DNA of 64,000 nucleotides. Source: Candidatus Cohnella colombiensis (GTDB lineage: Bacteria; Bacillota; Bacilli; Paenibacillales; Paenibacillaceae). The notes under the pieces were generated by a model, which was given only the letters and a program-made list of their open reading frames with translations, was not told the origin of the DNA and made no database searches. The stretch is from the NCBI GenBank assembly GCA_029203125.1, contig CP119317.1, positions 2,170,001 through 2,234,000 on the forward strand. Direction: 5' to 3'. The translations under genes and the position numbers were made by a program. Positions 50,547 to 60,505 of this stretch are shown here, piece by piece (within the stretch, counting starts at the first letter, position 1; each line of letters starts with the position of its first letter).

Positions 50547-51821
50547 TTAGCTGTACACTCTGCTTTTATAGGCTTCTCTAACAATATTTCCACCGATTTG
50601 TGTAAACATCTCTTCAATTCGATCATACCCACGGTCAATGTGATGAACATGTTCAACGACAGTACATCCTTGGGCGGCTAAACCGGCAATAACAAGTGCA
50701 GCTCCAGCTCTTAAATCTGAAGCTCTCACTGTTGATCCATACAATTGTGGGACTCCGCGAATAAAAGCGCTGTTCAGATCAACTCTAATGTCCGCTCCCA
50801 TCCGGCAAAGTTCATCCACATGCTTGAACCTGCCTTCGAAGATCGTCTCTTTCATAACACTTACACCATCTGAGATCGCAAGCAATGTCATCACTTGTGC
50901 TTGCAGGTCAGTTGGAAACGCAGGGTAAGGTGATGTCACGACACGATCTACAGCTTTAGTACGCTTATACGCACTAACATTCATTATATCACTGCCAATA
51001 TCAATTTGAACACCTGCTCGTCTTAATACATGGATTAAAGATGTCAAATGAGCAGGACATGTTCGTTCAATTGTTACTTCTCCACGAGTAGCTGCTACAG
51101 CGACCATAACTGTTCCTGTTACGATACGATCTGGAATAATTTCAAATTCACACCCGTTAAGAGACGAAACTCCTTCGATCGTAATCGTATCTGTACCCGC
51201 TCCAGATACACGTGCATTCATTTTGTTCAAGAACTGCTGCAAATCTTGAATTTCAGGCTCACGAGCAGCACCGATAATCGTTGTACGTCCTTCTGCCAAA
51301 ACAGCAGCCATCATAATATTTTCCGTAGCACCTACACTTGGAAAATCTAAGCTAATCTCTGCTCCCTTAAGCTTCTTCGCGGAGCAGATAATACGACTGC
51401 CCTTTTCTTCGATCTTGGCCCCAAGTGCAGCAAGACCTCGTAGATGCAAATCAATCTTACGCTCTCCTATCGCACAGCCGCCTGGTTGATAGAGATGAAC
51501 TTCTCCGAAGCGAGCAAGCAATGGCCCCATCAAAAAAACAGATGATCTCATCTTCCGCATTAGTGTTTCCGGGATATGACCAGAGGTAACCGTTGCAGGT
51601 TCGATCGTTACCACCCGATCCTGATGTCGCGCTTTACAACCAAGATCTCGCAAAATATCTAGCATGACCTCAATATCGAGCAAATTAGGTACGTTGCCAA
51701 TCGTCACCGATTCATCCGCAAGCAAGCTCGCAGCCAAAATCGGTAATGCCGCATTTTTGGCTCCGTGGATACGAATGGTGCCCGAAAGCGGTGCTCCGCC
51801 TTCTATCACCAAATTGTCCAA
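50547..51821 (-). CDS. murA: UDP-N-acetylglucosamine 1-carboxyvinyltransferase
   Basis: Starts peptidoglycan precursor synthesis by adding enolpyruvate to UDP-GlcNAc. 424 residues. HGAKNAALPILAASLL marks the N-terminus. The reactive Cys is in the loop QPGGCAIGERKIDLH (about 113-127), so the usual fosfomycin target is present. The TTG at 51821 follows GGAGG by eight bases; the GTG at 51848 lies inside the murB end and is rejected. It follows murB by 16 bases. In Bacillus murA is elsewhere; here it is part of the dcw cluster. Confidence 0.95.
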   Translation of the reverse strand: MDNLVIEGGAPLSGTIRIHGAKNAALPILAASLLADESVTIGNVPNLLDIEVMLDILRDLGCKARHQDRVVTIEPATVTSGHIPETLMRKMRSSVFLMGPLLARFGEVHLYQPGGCAIGERKIDLHLRGLAALGAKIEEKGSRIICSAKKLKGAEISLDFPSVGATENIMMAAVLAEGRTTIIGAAREPEIQDLQQFLNKMNARVSGAGTDTITIEGVSSLNGCEFEIIPDRIVTGTVMVAVAATRGEVTIERTCPAHLTSLIHVLRRAGVQIDIGSDIMNVSAYKRTKAVDRVVTSPYPAFPTDLQAQVMTLLAISDGVSVMKETIFEGRFKHVDELCRMGADIRVDLNSAFIRGVPQLYGSTVRASDLRAGAALVIAGLAAQGCTVVEHVHHIDRGYDRIEEMFTQIGGNIVREAYKSRVYS

Positions 51822-51837
51822 GGGTTTCACCTCCGGG

Positions 51838-52743
51838 TTACCGCTCACCCATCAAGAGAACCTCCGGCACAAGCTTTATTCCGTCTTTTTGTTCGATCAC
51901 TTGTTGAACTCGTCTCATGAGGGTCAGAACGTCCTCAGCTCTCGCGCCGCCATGGTTAACAATAAAGTTCGCATGAATAAGAGAAACTTCTGCAGCACCC
52001 TCGCGAGTGCCTTTAAGTCCAGCTGCTTCAATCAATCTTGCAGCATGATCGTTGGGCGGGTTGCGAAACACACTTCCCGCAGTCGCCATTTGAAGTGGCT
52101 GTGTCCGTCGTCTACGGTCCTTATACGACGCCATCGCTGCTGCTATCTCTTTACGATCTCCACTTGCAAGCTGGAACACAGCACGTGTGACAATGCCACG
52201 CCGGTCATGCAAAATGGAATGCCGGTACGAAAATTGCATCTCGTCTTTCTCTAATACAGACTGACTTCCATCTTCCCATACGACACTAGCTGACTGTAAA
52301 ATGTGTGAAATATCCGAATGGTGTGCACCGGCGTTCATGTACACTGCCCCGCCAACCGTTCCTGGAATTCCCCCTGCGAATTCTAGTCCGGTCAGTCCTT
52401 CCTTGCCAACCATAACCGACAGCTTGATGAAGGAGTACGAAGCGCCTGCAGTCACTGTATCACCCTCAATAGACAGCTCATCGAAGCTATCTCCAAGCTT
52501 AATTACAGCCCCTCGAACGCCTTTGTCGGACACAAGTGTATTGGATCCCCGCCCAAGTACGCACCATGGGATGCGATAACGGTTCAACAACACGATCGCC
52601 GCGATAAGTTGTTCCTCGTTCGCTGGTACGAGAAACAAATCGGCTGGTCCGCCAATTTTCCAAGTTGTATACTCCGCCAGTCTTTCATTGAGCTTCACTA
52701 CGCTTAGCTTCGCCGCTTCTAGCTCCTTGATTAACTGTTGCAT
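51838..52743 (-). CDS. murB: UDP-N-acetylenolpyruvoylglucosamine reductase
   Basis: A 301-residue FAD enzyme, type II. The FAD fold starts at TTWKIGGPADLFLVP. LGRGSNTLVSD, GLEFAGGIPGTVGGAVYMNAGA and the catalytic Ser in TAGSVFRNP (about 225) are all in place. The final Glu lies in AEVSLIHANFIVN. The ATG at 52743 has AAGGAGG upstream. It is separated from murG by 159 bases in which nothing else was seen. Confidence 0.95.
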   Translation of the reverse strand: MQQLIKELEAAKLSVVKLNERLAEYTTWKIGGPADLFLVPANEEQLIAAIVLLNRYRIPWCVLGRGSNTLVSDKGVRGAVIKLGDSFDELSIEGDTVTAGASYSFIKLSVMVGKEGLTGLEFAGGIPGTVGGAVYMNAGAHHSDISHILQSASVVWEDGSQSVLEKDEMQFSYRHSILHDRRGIVTRAVFQLASGDRKEIAAAMASYKDRRRRTQPLQMATAGSVFRNPPNDHAARLIEAAGLKGTREGAAEVSLIHANFIVNHGGARAEDVLTLMRRVQQVIEQKDGIKLVPEVLLMGER

Positions 52744-52902
52744 CGTAGTCGTCCTCCTTGCGCTTCGTTCAGGGCTGTGCAATACATGCGTTACCTGTTG
52801 TACTACACATTCGGCTGTCACGTTTACGCTGTATCTTATGACAAGTAAAGAGCGGTGGTGACAAACGCCTAAATGTCGCTCCTGAACAATGAAGCATGAT
52901 GT

Positions 52903-54006
52903 CTACCGGACAATCCGGTGAATTTGATCTAATATCGTTTGAGCCGCATTCGGCATTCCTAATGTAAGTGAAGCCTTCGCCATTTGATTATGACGCGAAG
53001 TATTTTCAACGATATCAGAAAGCTCATTAAACAATGTGCTTCCTGACAAGTCGCGTTCCAATATCATTTTCGCCGCACCCGCATCTACGAGACTTTTCGC
53101 GTTCGCCTCCTGATGATTGTTCGTCACATTCGGTGACGGAACCAAAATCGCAGGTATGCCCAAGGCTGTAATCTCAGCAATAAACGATGCTCCAGCGCGT
53201 CCCACGAACAATGAAGTTGCAGCGAGCACTTCGGGCATATTATGAATATAGGGGATGAGGTGAATCCGATTCGACACGATCGGGAGCACTTTCTTTATCG
53301 TTGCTTCAGTTTCCTCGAAAAATCTCTCACCTGTTACAATGACAATGTGCACAGACTTCAGCTTTTCAAGCATTGGAACGACCTCTACGATCGCCTCATT
53401 AATCGCTCTTGCACCTGTGCTACCACCCACTACGAGAACGAAAGGCGTATCTTGAGGTAAGCCTAACGAAGCAAAGCCTTTACTCCGATTCGCACGAAGC
53501 ACCGCAGTCGAGCAAGGATTTCCCGCATGCACCACATCTGGACATGGGCGAAAATATTGTTTTGATTCTGCGAAGCTAACTGCGACAGCACTCACATATC
53601 GACGCAGAAATTTGTTTGTAAGTCCTGGGATTACATTTTGCTCGTGAATTAAGGTTGGAATACCAAGCTTTGCAGCTGCATACACAACGGGTCCACAAAC
53701 GTATCCGCCTGTACCTACTACAACATCCGGCTTGAAGCGTCGCAGTAACTCCTTCGAACGTTTAACCCCTTTATAAAAACGAACGAGCGTGCGTACATTT
53801 TCCCAAGAGATTTTACGCCTAAAGCCTGTGATATCTATATGTTCAAATGCAACTCCATGTTGAGGGACAATCCGGCTCTCCAAGCCACGACGCGTTCCGA
53901 TATAGAGCAATTGTGAATCCGGATGTTGCTCCTTCACCGCTTTACCGATCGCAAGCGCAGGATAAATATGTCCCCCTGTGCCTCCGCCAGTCATAACGAT
54001 CCGCAT
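52903..54006 (-). CDS. murG: Undecaprenyldiphospho-muramoylpentapeptide GlcNAc transferase
   Basis: A 367-residue peripheral membrane GT-B enzyme that makes lipid II from lipid I. The two glycine loops GGTGGHIYPALAIGK (residues 6-20) and LVVGGSTGARAINEA, as well as the donor site GRAGASFIAEITALGIPAILVP (quoted here as GRAGASFIAEITA), are intact. The ATG at 54006 has GAGGTGA six bases upstream; a GTG at 54015 would overlap the spoVE stop by four bases and remains possible. It directly follows spoVE, as in Bacillus. Confidence 0.96.
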   Translation of the reverse strand: MRIVMTGGGTGGHIYPALAIGKAVKEQHPDSQLLYIGTRRGLESRIVPQHGVAFEHIDITGFRRKISWENVRTLVRFYKGVKRSKELLRRFKPDVVVGTGGYVCGPVVYAAAKLGIPTLIHEQNVIPGLTNKFLRRYVSAVAVSFAESKQYFRPCPDVVHAGNPCSTAVLRANRSKGFASLGLPQDTPFVLVVGGSTGARAINEAIVEVVPMLEKLKSVHIVIVTGERFFEETEATIKKVLPIVSNRIHLIPYIHNMPEVLAATSLFVGRAGASFIAEITALGIPAILVPSPNVTNNHQEANAKSLVDAGAAKMILERDLSGSTLFNELSDIVENTSRHNQMAKASLTLGMPNAAQTILDQIHRIVR

Positions 54007-54011
54007 AAATG

Positions 54012-55109
54012 TCACCTCGAGTATCGGGATAAGTTCAATAAAATTCCAAGTGCTGTAAGCAACAGTGTAAGTGACGATCCACCATAGCTGACGAGTGGCA
54101 ACGTAATGCCTGTAACCGGCATTAATCCGATAACCACACCAATATTAATAATAACCTGAACAGCAATGATGCCGACAATCCCTGAAGCGAGAAAACTACC
54201 GAATGGGTCAGCAATTGTAATCGCAGTTCGCATACCGCGCCAAATCAAAAGTAAAAATAACAGCAGCAGTAATGCGCCCCCAATAAAGCCAAGTTCTTCA
54301 GCTATGATGGAGAAAATAAAATCGGTTTGTGGCTCCGGTAAATAATTATATTTTTGACGACTGAGTCCTAAGCCTAAACCGACTAGCCCGCCTGGCCCAA
54401 TCGCATATAGCGATTGAATCGATTGATAGCCCGCACCGAGTGGGTCCTGCCACGGATCGAGAAAAGCTGTAATCCGTTGCAAGCGATAAGGTGCTGCTGC
54501 GATCAAGCCCCCTAAACCTCCGAGCCCAAGCAACGCTAAGCCACCCAGATGAGACAATCGAGCACCGGCAACATAGATGACGAGTAACGAAGCGCCAATC
54601 ATAACGGCTCCAGTACCTAGATCCGGTTGCAGCATAATGAGCCCGAACGCTAATCCTAATATACTGAGCAGAGGCAAAAGTCCCCTTGTAAACTGTGTAA
54701 TATGATTTTGCCTCTCTGAGAGCAGCTTTGCAAGAAATAGAATCATAGCAAGCTTCATAAATTCAGATGGCTGGATGCCAAACGAGCCAATACCAAGCCA
54801 GCTGCGAGCACCGCCACGCCATACCCCAATGCCTGGTATAAGCACAAGGATAAGCAGACCAAAGCAAATCAATACGGCAGGCAGCGCCCATTTGCGCCAA
54901 AATGAATAATCTAAATTCATCGTAACGAACATAGCACCGATGCCAAGCACTGCGAATATCATCTGTCTTTTCACATAATAAAAAGCGTCCCCATAATCAT
55001 GAAAAGCAGCGACTGCACTAGCACTATAAACCATCACAATACCGATGGCCAGAATTCCAAGCGTTGCGGCAATCATCCATAGATCGGGAACAGAGCGTGT
55101 TTTGGCCAT
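54012..55109 (-). CDS. spoVE: SEDS peptidoglycan polymerase SpoVE/FtsW
   Basis: A 365-residue SEDS polymerase with ten membrane helices. The catalytic Asp lies in the extracellular loop PLGAGYQSIQS region, and the conserved GIQPSEFMKLA, LQPDLGTGAVM and PVTGITLPLVSYGGSS are present. SEDS proteins polymerise lipid II with a class B PBP partner; here SpoVD or PbpB is encoded in the same cluster. The position between murD and murG is that of spoVE in Bacillus, but with no other ftsW visible the same protein could serve division. Start ATG with GAGGTG upstream. Confidence 0.92.
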   Translation of the reverse strand: MAKTRSVPDLWMIAATLGILAIGIVMVYSASAVAAFHDYGDAFYYVKRQMIFAVLGIGAMFVTMNLDYSFWRKWALPAVLICFGLLILVLIPGIGVWRGGARSWLGIGSFGIQPSEFMKLAMILFLAKLLSERQNHITQFTRGLLPLLSILGLAFGLIMLQPDLGTGAVMIGASLLVIYVAGARLSHLGGLALLGLGGLGGLIAAAPYRLQRITAFLDPWQDPLGAGYQSIQSLYAIGPGGLVGLGLGLSRQKYNYLPEPQTDFIFSIIAEELGFIGGALLLLLFLLLIWRGMRTAITIADPFGSFLASGIVGIIAVQVIINIGVVIGLMPVTGITLPLVSYGGSSLTLLLTALGILLNLSRYSR

Positions 55110-55154
55110 GAACCGGACACCTCACGGTAAGCAGAAGTGGAGACGAGCCCCCTT

Positions 55155-56594
55155 CTACAACGTATGCGCCGAATGTTTAAAAATGCGACCTCGCACCTCA
55201 TAGGATGTAAACATGTCCCAGCTAGCACACGCAGGTGACAGAAGAACGATGTCTCCTGGCTTAGCCATTGCAGCAGCTTCCATTACAGCGCGGTGAAGCG
55301 TACGTTCGGCGTCCTCTTCAGGTTCGACGATTTTCACCAAACTTAAACGAGCGATCTCGGCAACTTTGCCCAGCTTATCCCTCGTCTGTCCTATTGCGAC
55401 GAGCCCTTTTAAGCGATCGCGGAAAATGGGAACAAGCTCCATATAATCTGAGCCGCGATCAAGCCCGCCCGCGATCAAAATTATTCGTGCAGGAAGCGAT
55501 AAAATCGACATTGTCGACGCCATCGGGTTCGTCGCTTTTGAATCATTATAATATTTCACACCTTGAAATTTGCCTACATATTCGAGACGGTGCTCAACTC
55601 CGCGGAAATCGCGCAATGGATCGGCAAGCCGCTCAGGCTCTGCACCAGCAGCAAGCGCAATGGCCACTGCCGCGAGCGCATTCGCCGTATTGTGACGACC
55701 CGGGATTCCCACTTCTTCTACGCGTATAATACGTTGTTCAACCCCCGCATCTGTGCGGTATACAATCCACCGCTCAGCGTCGCTATCTACTTCATCAGCG
55801 CTCGGGCGAATGTCCGCATAGGGCGGCTCCACTGACACCCCTTGAGTCAGGCGCCGTGTAAGTGAAAATGGCATGTGACGACCGTTCATAGCTTGCGACA
55901 ACTCTCGACAAAGCGCGTCATCTTCGTTGTAAACGGCAACATCTGTCTCATGCAAATTCGCAAACAGCTTCGCTTTAGAGCCTACATAATCGTCCATCGT
56001 TACATGGTAATCCAGATGCGTCTCTGCAACGTTAAGCAAGCACGCAATGCGTGGACGGAAATCAACCGTCCCCTTCAATTGAAAGCTGCTTAGCTCCGCA
56101 ACGAGCCACCCGTCCGCTGCAATCTCTTCCGCAGCTTCACAGAGTGGCCGTCCGATATTACCCGCAACGATTGATTTCAGCCCTGCTGCTTCTAACAGCA
56201 CCCCCGTTAAAGTCGTCGTTGTCGTCTTTCCGTTTGACCCGGTAATCCCAACGATTGGAGCTGGTGATAGCTGCCCTGCAACTTCAACCTCACTCACGAC
56301 TTCAACACCTAGTTGCTGCGCAACTACAATTGGCTCTGCCGTGTAAGGAATACCCGGATTTTTCACTAGTAGAGCAGTTTGCTCCGTCACCAGCCCTTCC
56401 GGATGACCTCCGCATACAACAGCAATGCCCAAAGCCGTTAATTCATCGGCTTCGGGACATTGTTCATGCGTTTTCATGTCGTTCACCGTAACGATCGCAC
56501 CGATCCGATGAAATAGCTTGGCCGCAGCTACGCCACTTCTTGCCAAGCCGAGGACGACGACTTCGCGCCCCCGATAGCTTGTCAATTCCTTCAT
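55155..56594 (-). CDS. murD: UDP-N-acetylmuramoylalanine-D-glutamate ligase
   Basis: A 479-residue Mur ligase that adds D-Glu. The N-terminal Rossmann domain starts VVVLGLARSGVAAAKL. The P-loop is GITGSNGKTTTTTL (about 115-128). The Lys region (EYVGKFQGVKYYNDSKATNP) and the C-terminal SPACASWDMFTSYEVRG complete it. The ATG has AAGGGG upstream and follows mraY after four bases. The length is about 25 residues above the usual 450, from a longer central segment with VSVEPPYADIRPSADE. Confidence 0.95.
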   Translation of the reverse strand: MKELTSYRGREVVVLGLARSGVAAAKLFHRIGAIVTVNDMKTHEQCPEADELTALGIAVVCGGHPEGLVTEQTALLVKNPGIPYTAEPIVVAQQLGVEVVSEVEVAGQLSPAPIVGITGSNGKTTTTTLTGVLLEAAGLKSIVAGNIGRPLCEAAEEIAADGWLVAELSSFQLKGTVDFRPRIACLLNVAETHLDYHVTMDDYVGSKAKLFANLHETDVAVYNEDDALCRELSQAMNGRHMPFSLTRRLTQGVSVEPPYADIRPSADEVDSDAERWIVYRTDAGVEQRIIRVEEVGIPGRHNTANALAAVAIALAAGAEPERLADPLRDFRGVEHRLEYVGKFQGVKYYNDSKATNPMASTMSILSLPARIILIAGGLDRGSDYMELVPIFRDRLKGLVAIGQTRDKLGKVAEIARLSLVKIVEPEEDAERTLHRAVMEAAAMAKPGDIVLLSPACASWDMFTSYEVRGRIFKHSAHTL

Positions 56595-56598
56595 CTCG

Positions 56599-57561
56599 TT
56601 ACAGCCCCTTATACAGAATCAAGCCCGCAACTGCAAGCAGCAAGCCGATAAACCAAAATGTCGTAACAATCCGCCATTCTGACCAGCCTGACAGCTCAAA
56701 ATGATGATGAATCGGGCTCATCTTGAATACTCTTTTCCCACGTGTCTTGAAGGAAGCCACTTGAATAATGACCGAAAGCATCTCGATCACAAACACTCCG
56801 CCGATAATAATGAGCAAAAGCTCTGTCTTCGTTAAGATCGCCACTGCGGCAATACCGCCTCCGATGGCGAGCGAGCCTGTGTCCCCCATAAAAATTTTCG
56901 CAGGATGCTTGTTGAACATCAGAAAGCCTAAAACGGCTCCGATCATTGCTGCACTAAATATTGCAGCATCAGACTGCAACGCCTCCATTGCGATAATCGC
57001 ATAAGCACCAAAAGCGAGTGCACTTGTCCCAGACAGCAGACCGTCCAATCCATCCGTGAAGTTCACCGCATTACTAGCGGCAAAAAATATGATGACTACG
57101 AGTACATAATAGCCCCATCCTAGCTCAAGCGACCAGCTTGCGCCCGGGAAGCTAATATCCGTAGAATGTCCCATATCATATAGCATATAACAAAACAGCA
57201 ATGAAAACAGCAATTGTCCAACCAGCTTTTGCCTCGCGGTTAATCCGAGCGAACGTTTGAACGCAATTTTAATATAATCATCAAGAAAGCCCACGAGCCC
57301 AAATCCGAGACAAGCGACCAATATCGCCCAAAATTCCGGACCTCGATCAGCGAACTTCAGAAACGCCAACGTCAGGGCGACAACGATAATGATCCCGCCC
57401 ATCGTTGGCGTTCCCGTCTTCTTCAAGTGGGACTGTGGGCCATCATCTCTAACCCGTTGCCCGAATTTCATTTTGCGTAGAAGCGGAATAAATAAAGGAC
57501 TTATAATAACTGCAAGCACGAAGGAAACGGCTACTGTCCATAATAATGTTGAATAGTCCAT
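56599..57561 (-). CDS. mraY: Phospho-N-acetylmuramoyl-pentapeptide transferase
   Basis: A 320-residue enzyme with ten membrane helices that makes lipid I. The Asp motifs GFLDDYIKI (about 95) and NFTDGLDGL (about 170), and the C-terminal HHHFELSGW, are intact, as is FMGDTGSLAIGG. The ATG has GAAGGGGTGA upstream and is four bases after murF. It is the membrane step that links the soluble Mur ligases encoded on both sides to SpoVE and the PBPs. Confidence 0.96.
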   Translation of the reverse strand: MDYSTLLWTVAVSFVLAVIISPLFIPLLRKMKFGQRVRDDGPQSHLKKTGTPTMGGIIIVVALTLAFLKFADRGPEFWAILVACLGFGLVGFLDDYIKIAFKRSLGLTARQKLVGQLLFSLLFCYMLYDMGHSTDISFPGASWSLELGWGYYVLVVIIFFAASNAVNFTDGLDGLLSGTSALAFGAYAIIAMEALQSDAAIFSAAMIGAVLGFLMFNKHPAKIFMGDTGSLAIGGGIAAVAILTKTELLLIIIGGVFVIEMLSVIIQVASFKTRGKRVFKMSPIHHHFELSGWSEWRIVTTFWFIGLLLAVAGLILYKGL

Positions 57562-57565
57562 ACGA

Positions 57566-58993
57566 TCACCCCTTCAGGCCGCTTTGTAATGCTGCGACGA
57601 CTTCTTCCATCTTCATTCCACGCGAAGCTTTAACGAGAACCAGATCCTCTGGCTCGAGCTCTTGTAATAGCAATGTGGTCAATTCTTGTTTCTCTGTAAA
57701 ATGTTGCACGCACTCTGGCGCATACTTTCCACTAGCCTCATTGGCTGTATGGATCGACAACGATCCATACAGCAGTACGCGATCAGCTTTTGACGGTTGC
57801 AGGGCTGCACCAATGTCTCGATGAAATTGCTCCTCATCCGGTCCCAGTTCGAGCATATCGCCGAGCACGATCCATTTGCGATGATATCCCTTTAGCTCTG
57901 CAACAAGCTCAATTGCGGCCTTAACTGACGTAGGACTCGCGTTATAGGCATCATTAAGAATAACAGCACCATTATTTGCGCGACTCCGTTCAATCCGCAT
58001 GCTTGTCAGCTTTACTGCCTGTAAGCCAGTGGCAATTTCAACATCGCTTAAACCGAGTATACGGCCAATCGCGATCGCAGCCAATGCATTCACTGCATTG
58101 TGTCGCCCCGGTATCGGAAGCTCATACGTTGTCTGCTGCTCAGATTGTGCGCTTTCATTGACAGTAAATGAAGTAGACGCATCTGTGAGCTTGATCTCTT
58201 GAGCGATAAGATCACAGCTCTCCGTTTCCCCATAAGTGAGGAGCTGAAGCCCATCTGGAAATATAGATTCCGATTTACCTTGCATAATAACTGCTAGCTC
58301 TTCACGAAGCAATGGCTCCTCGCCATAATAGACGAGCGTTCCCCCTGCTTTCATGCCCTCGACAATTTCCAATTTCGCACGTGCGATATTCCGTCTAGAT
58401 CCTAATTGTAACAGGTGTGATTCACCGACGTTCGTAATGACAGTTACATCTGGTTTAGCCAATTTAGAGAGAAACGAGATTTCACCGCGCTCACTCATCC
58501 CCATCTCAAGTACGAGCACATCGGTGTCCACCGGAGCATTTAATATGGTCAGCGGCAGTCCTAGATGATTGTTATAGTTGCCCTCTGTCTTATGTACGAC
58601 AAATTTCGTTGCTAATACTGCTGCAACAAGATCCTTTGTCGTCGTCTTTCCATTGCTTCCAGTAATTCCGACGACCTTCGCTTGTAGACGCTCCAAATAT
58701 CCCGCAGCAAGCGCCTGTAAAGCGGCTACCGCATCCTCAACGATGATCAGCGGAATTTCCACACCGCTCGGTAGCGGCTTGCTTCGCTCCCATAAGGAAG
58801 CTACCGCGCCTGCAGCAATCGCTGCTTCAATATGATCGTGCCCATCCGAACGCTCTCCTGCTAGTGGCACAAACAATTGACCCGACGATATCCGCCGGGT
58901 ATCAATAGATACACCTGTCAGTAAACAGGTGTTTTCTTGCTCTATTTTTAAGCTATTACACCATCCGGCTATGTCCCGAATCGTTGCTTGCAT
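57566..58993 (-). CDS. murF: UDP-MurNAc-tripeptide D-Ala-D-Ala ligase
   Basis: A 475-residue Mur ligase that adds the D-Ala-D-Ala dipeptide. The P-loop VVGITGSNGKTTTKDLV is at about 107-123, LVLEMGMSERGEI at about 160, and ILNDAYNASPTSVKAAIE near 350. The A of its ATG is the last base of the murE stop codon. In Bacillus murF is elsewhere, so its position between murE and mraY gives a complete ligase run, closer to the arrangement in Gram-negative bacteria. Confidence 0.95.
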   Translation of the reverse strand: MQATIRDIAGWCNSLKIEQENTCLLTGVSIDTRRISSGQLFVPLAGERSDGHDHIEAAIAAGAVASLWERSKPLPSGVEIPLIIVEDAVAALQALAAGYLERLQAKVVGITGSNGKTTTKDLVAAVLATKFVVHKTEGNYNNHLGLPLTILNAPVDTDVLVLEMGMSERGEISFLSKLAKPDVTVITNVGESHLLQLGSRRNIARAKLEIVEGMKAGGTLVYYGEEPLLREELAVIMQGKSESIFPDGLQLLTYGETESCDLIAQEIKLTDASTSFTVNESAQSEQQTTYELPIPGRHNAVNALAAIAIGRILGLSDVEIATGLQAVKLTSMRIERSRANNGAVILNDAYNASPTSVKAAIELVAELKGYHRKWIVLGDMLELGPDEEQFHRDIGAALQPSKADRVLLYGSLSIHTANEASGKYAPECVQHFTEKQELTTLLLQELEPEDLVLVKASRGMKMEEVVAALQSGLKG

Positions 58994-60480
58994 CAGTTCG
59001 TTCGACTCCTTATCGCTTCTTTGGCTATGAGACGGTCATCAAAATCGTATGCGACGCCGTTAATATGTTGATAGGTTTCATGACCTTTCCCCGCAATCAA
59101 TACTACATCTCCTGGGCTAGCAATTTCAACCGCTTTTTCAATGGCGACCTTTCGATCTGGCTCTAGCGTGTATCGATCAGACCGAATTGCCGCAGTTAAA
59201 AGTCCAGCTTCAATATGTCTTAAGATGATATCTGGATCTTCCGAGCGTGGATTATCGCTTGTAATAAATAGGATATCTGCGTGCTCTGCTGCAATCCGCC
59301 CCATCATCGGACGCTTCGCGCGATCCCTGTCTCCACCGCAACCGAACACGCATATTACCCTTCCCTTTGTCAGCTCTCTGACTGTTCGCAGTACATTGTC
59401 TAATCCATCAGGGGTATGCGCATAATCAACGATAACCGCATAATCTTGTCCCTCATCAATGGCCTCGACACGTCCAGGTACACCGGTAATCCGCTCTAAG
59501 CTACTAACTGCATCAACAATATTAATATTTTCACAGATAGCAGCACCTAGTGCTGCTAGTGCATTATATACATTAAATTTACCGACAAGCTTCAGATTTA
59601 CTTGGCGACTGCCCCAAAACGAATGCAACGTAAACGATGTGCCACTTGCAGATATCGTAACATTCGAAGCACGAAGGTGCGCTTCACGATCTATCCCATA
59701 GGTAAGCACCTCAGAAGCAGTCATTCTCATCATATGAGCTGAAGTCGGATCATCCACATTCAAGATCGCATAAGTGCGTCGTGCTTCATCATCAATGTAG
59801 GTATTCCCCAATCGAGAAAACAGTAAGCCTTTTGCCTCTTCATACGCCTTCATTGAGCCATGATAGTCCAGATGGTCCTGTGTCAAATTCGTAAAGATTG
59901 CCGTGCGGAAATAGCAGCCCTTCACTCTTCCTTGCGCCAAAGCATGCGAGGATACTTCCATTATACAACGATTCGTCCCCGCCTCCACCATTGCTTTGAA
60001 TATCCTTTGCAATTCAATTACATCCGGAGTCGTTCCGGACATCGGAAACCGACTTCCCCCGAAACGTGTTTCGATTGTACCAATTACACCTGATGTAATC
60101 CCTCTGTCTAACAAGATTCGTTCTATTAAGTACGTTGTCGTCGTCTTCCCATTCGTACCCGTAACCGCAATTGGACGTAGCAACTGCGACGGTCGCCCAT
60201 AGTAATAATCAGCGATCATCGCCAGTGCTTGCCGTGTGTCCTGTACGATCAGTTGCGGAATGTTTAATGGTAGCTCACGAGCAGTCACTAGCGCGACTGC
60301 GCCATGCTCAATCGCTTGTAACGCGTACGAATGGCCATCATCCTTCAGACCAGGTAAACAGAAAAACAAGCTCCCAATCCAACTTAGCCGTGAATCTGAA
60401 GCTAATGCGGTAACCTCCACATTTGCATTGCCAACAATATGTGTCACTAATAACTGATCAGCGAGTTCACGCAATCTCAT
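58993..60480 (-). CDS. murE: UDP-MurNAc-L-Ala-D-Glu meso-DAP ligase
   Basis: A 495-residue Mur ligase. The P-loop is AVTGTNGKTTTTYLIE (about 108-123). The amino acid specificity motif reads SDNPRSEDP (about 410), the DNPR form that selects meso-diaminopimelate and not lysine. EVSSHALAQGR and the carbamylated Lys region are present. The ATG follows GAGAGGGG. The DAP type fits the presence of a DapL-like enzyme at 30.3 kb. It is the first soluble ligase in the cluster after the two PBPs. Confidence 0.96.
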   Translation of the reverse strand: MRLRELADQLLVTHIVGNANVEVTALASDSRLSWIGSLFFCLPGLKDDGHSYALQAIEHGAVALVTARELPLNIPQLIVQDTRQALAMIADYYYGRPSQLLRPIAVTGTNGKTTTTYLIERILLDRGITSGVIGTIETRFGGSRFPMSGTTPDVIELQRIFKAMVEAGTNRCIMEVSSHALAQGRVKGCYFRTAIFTNLTQDHLDYHGSMKAYEEAKGLLFSRLGNTYIDDEARRTYAILNVDDPTSAHMMRMTASEVLTYGIDREAHLRASNVTISASGTSFTLHSFWGSRQVNLKLVGKFNVYNALAALGAAICENINIVDAVSSLERITGVPGRVEAIDEGQDYAVIVDYAHTPDGLDNVLRTVRELTKGRVICVFGCGGDRDRAKRPMMGRIAAEHADILFITSDNPRSEDPDIILRHIEAGLLTAAIRSDRYTLEPDRKVAIEKAVEIASPGDVVLIAGKGHETYQHINGVAYDFDDRLIAKEAIRSRTN

Positions 60481-60505
60481 TCACATGTTAGCCCCTCTCA
60501 ATAGG

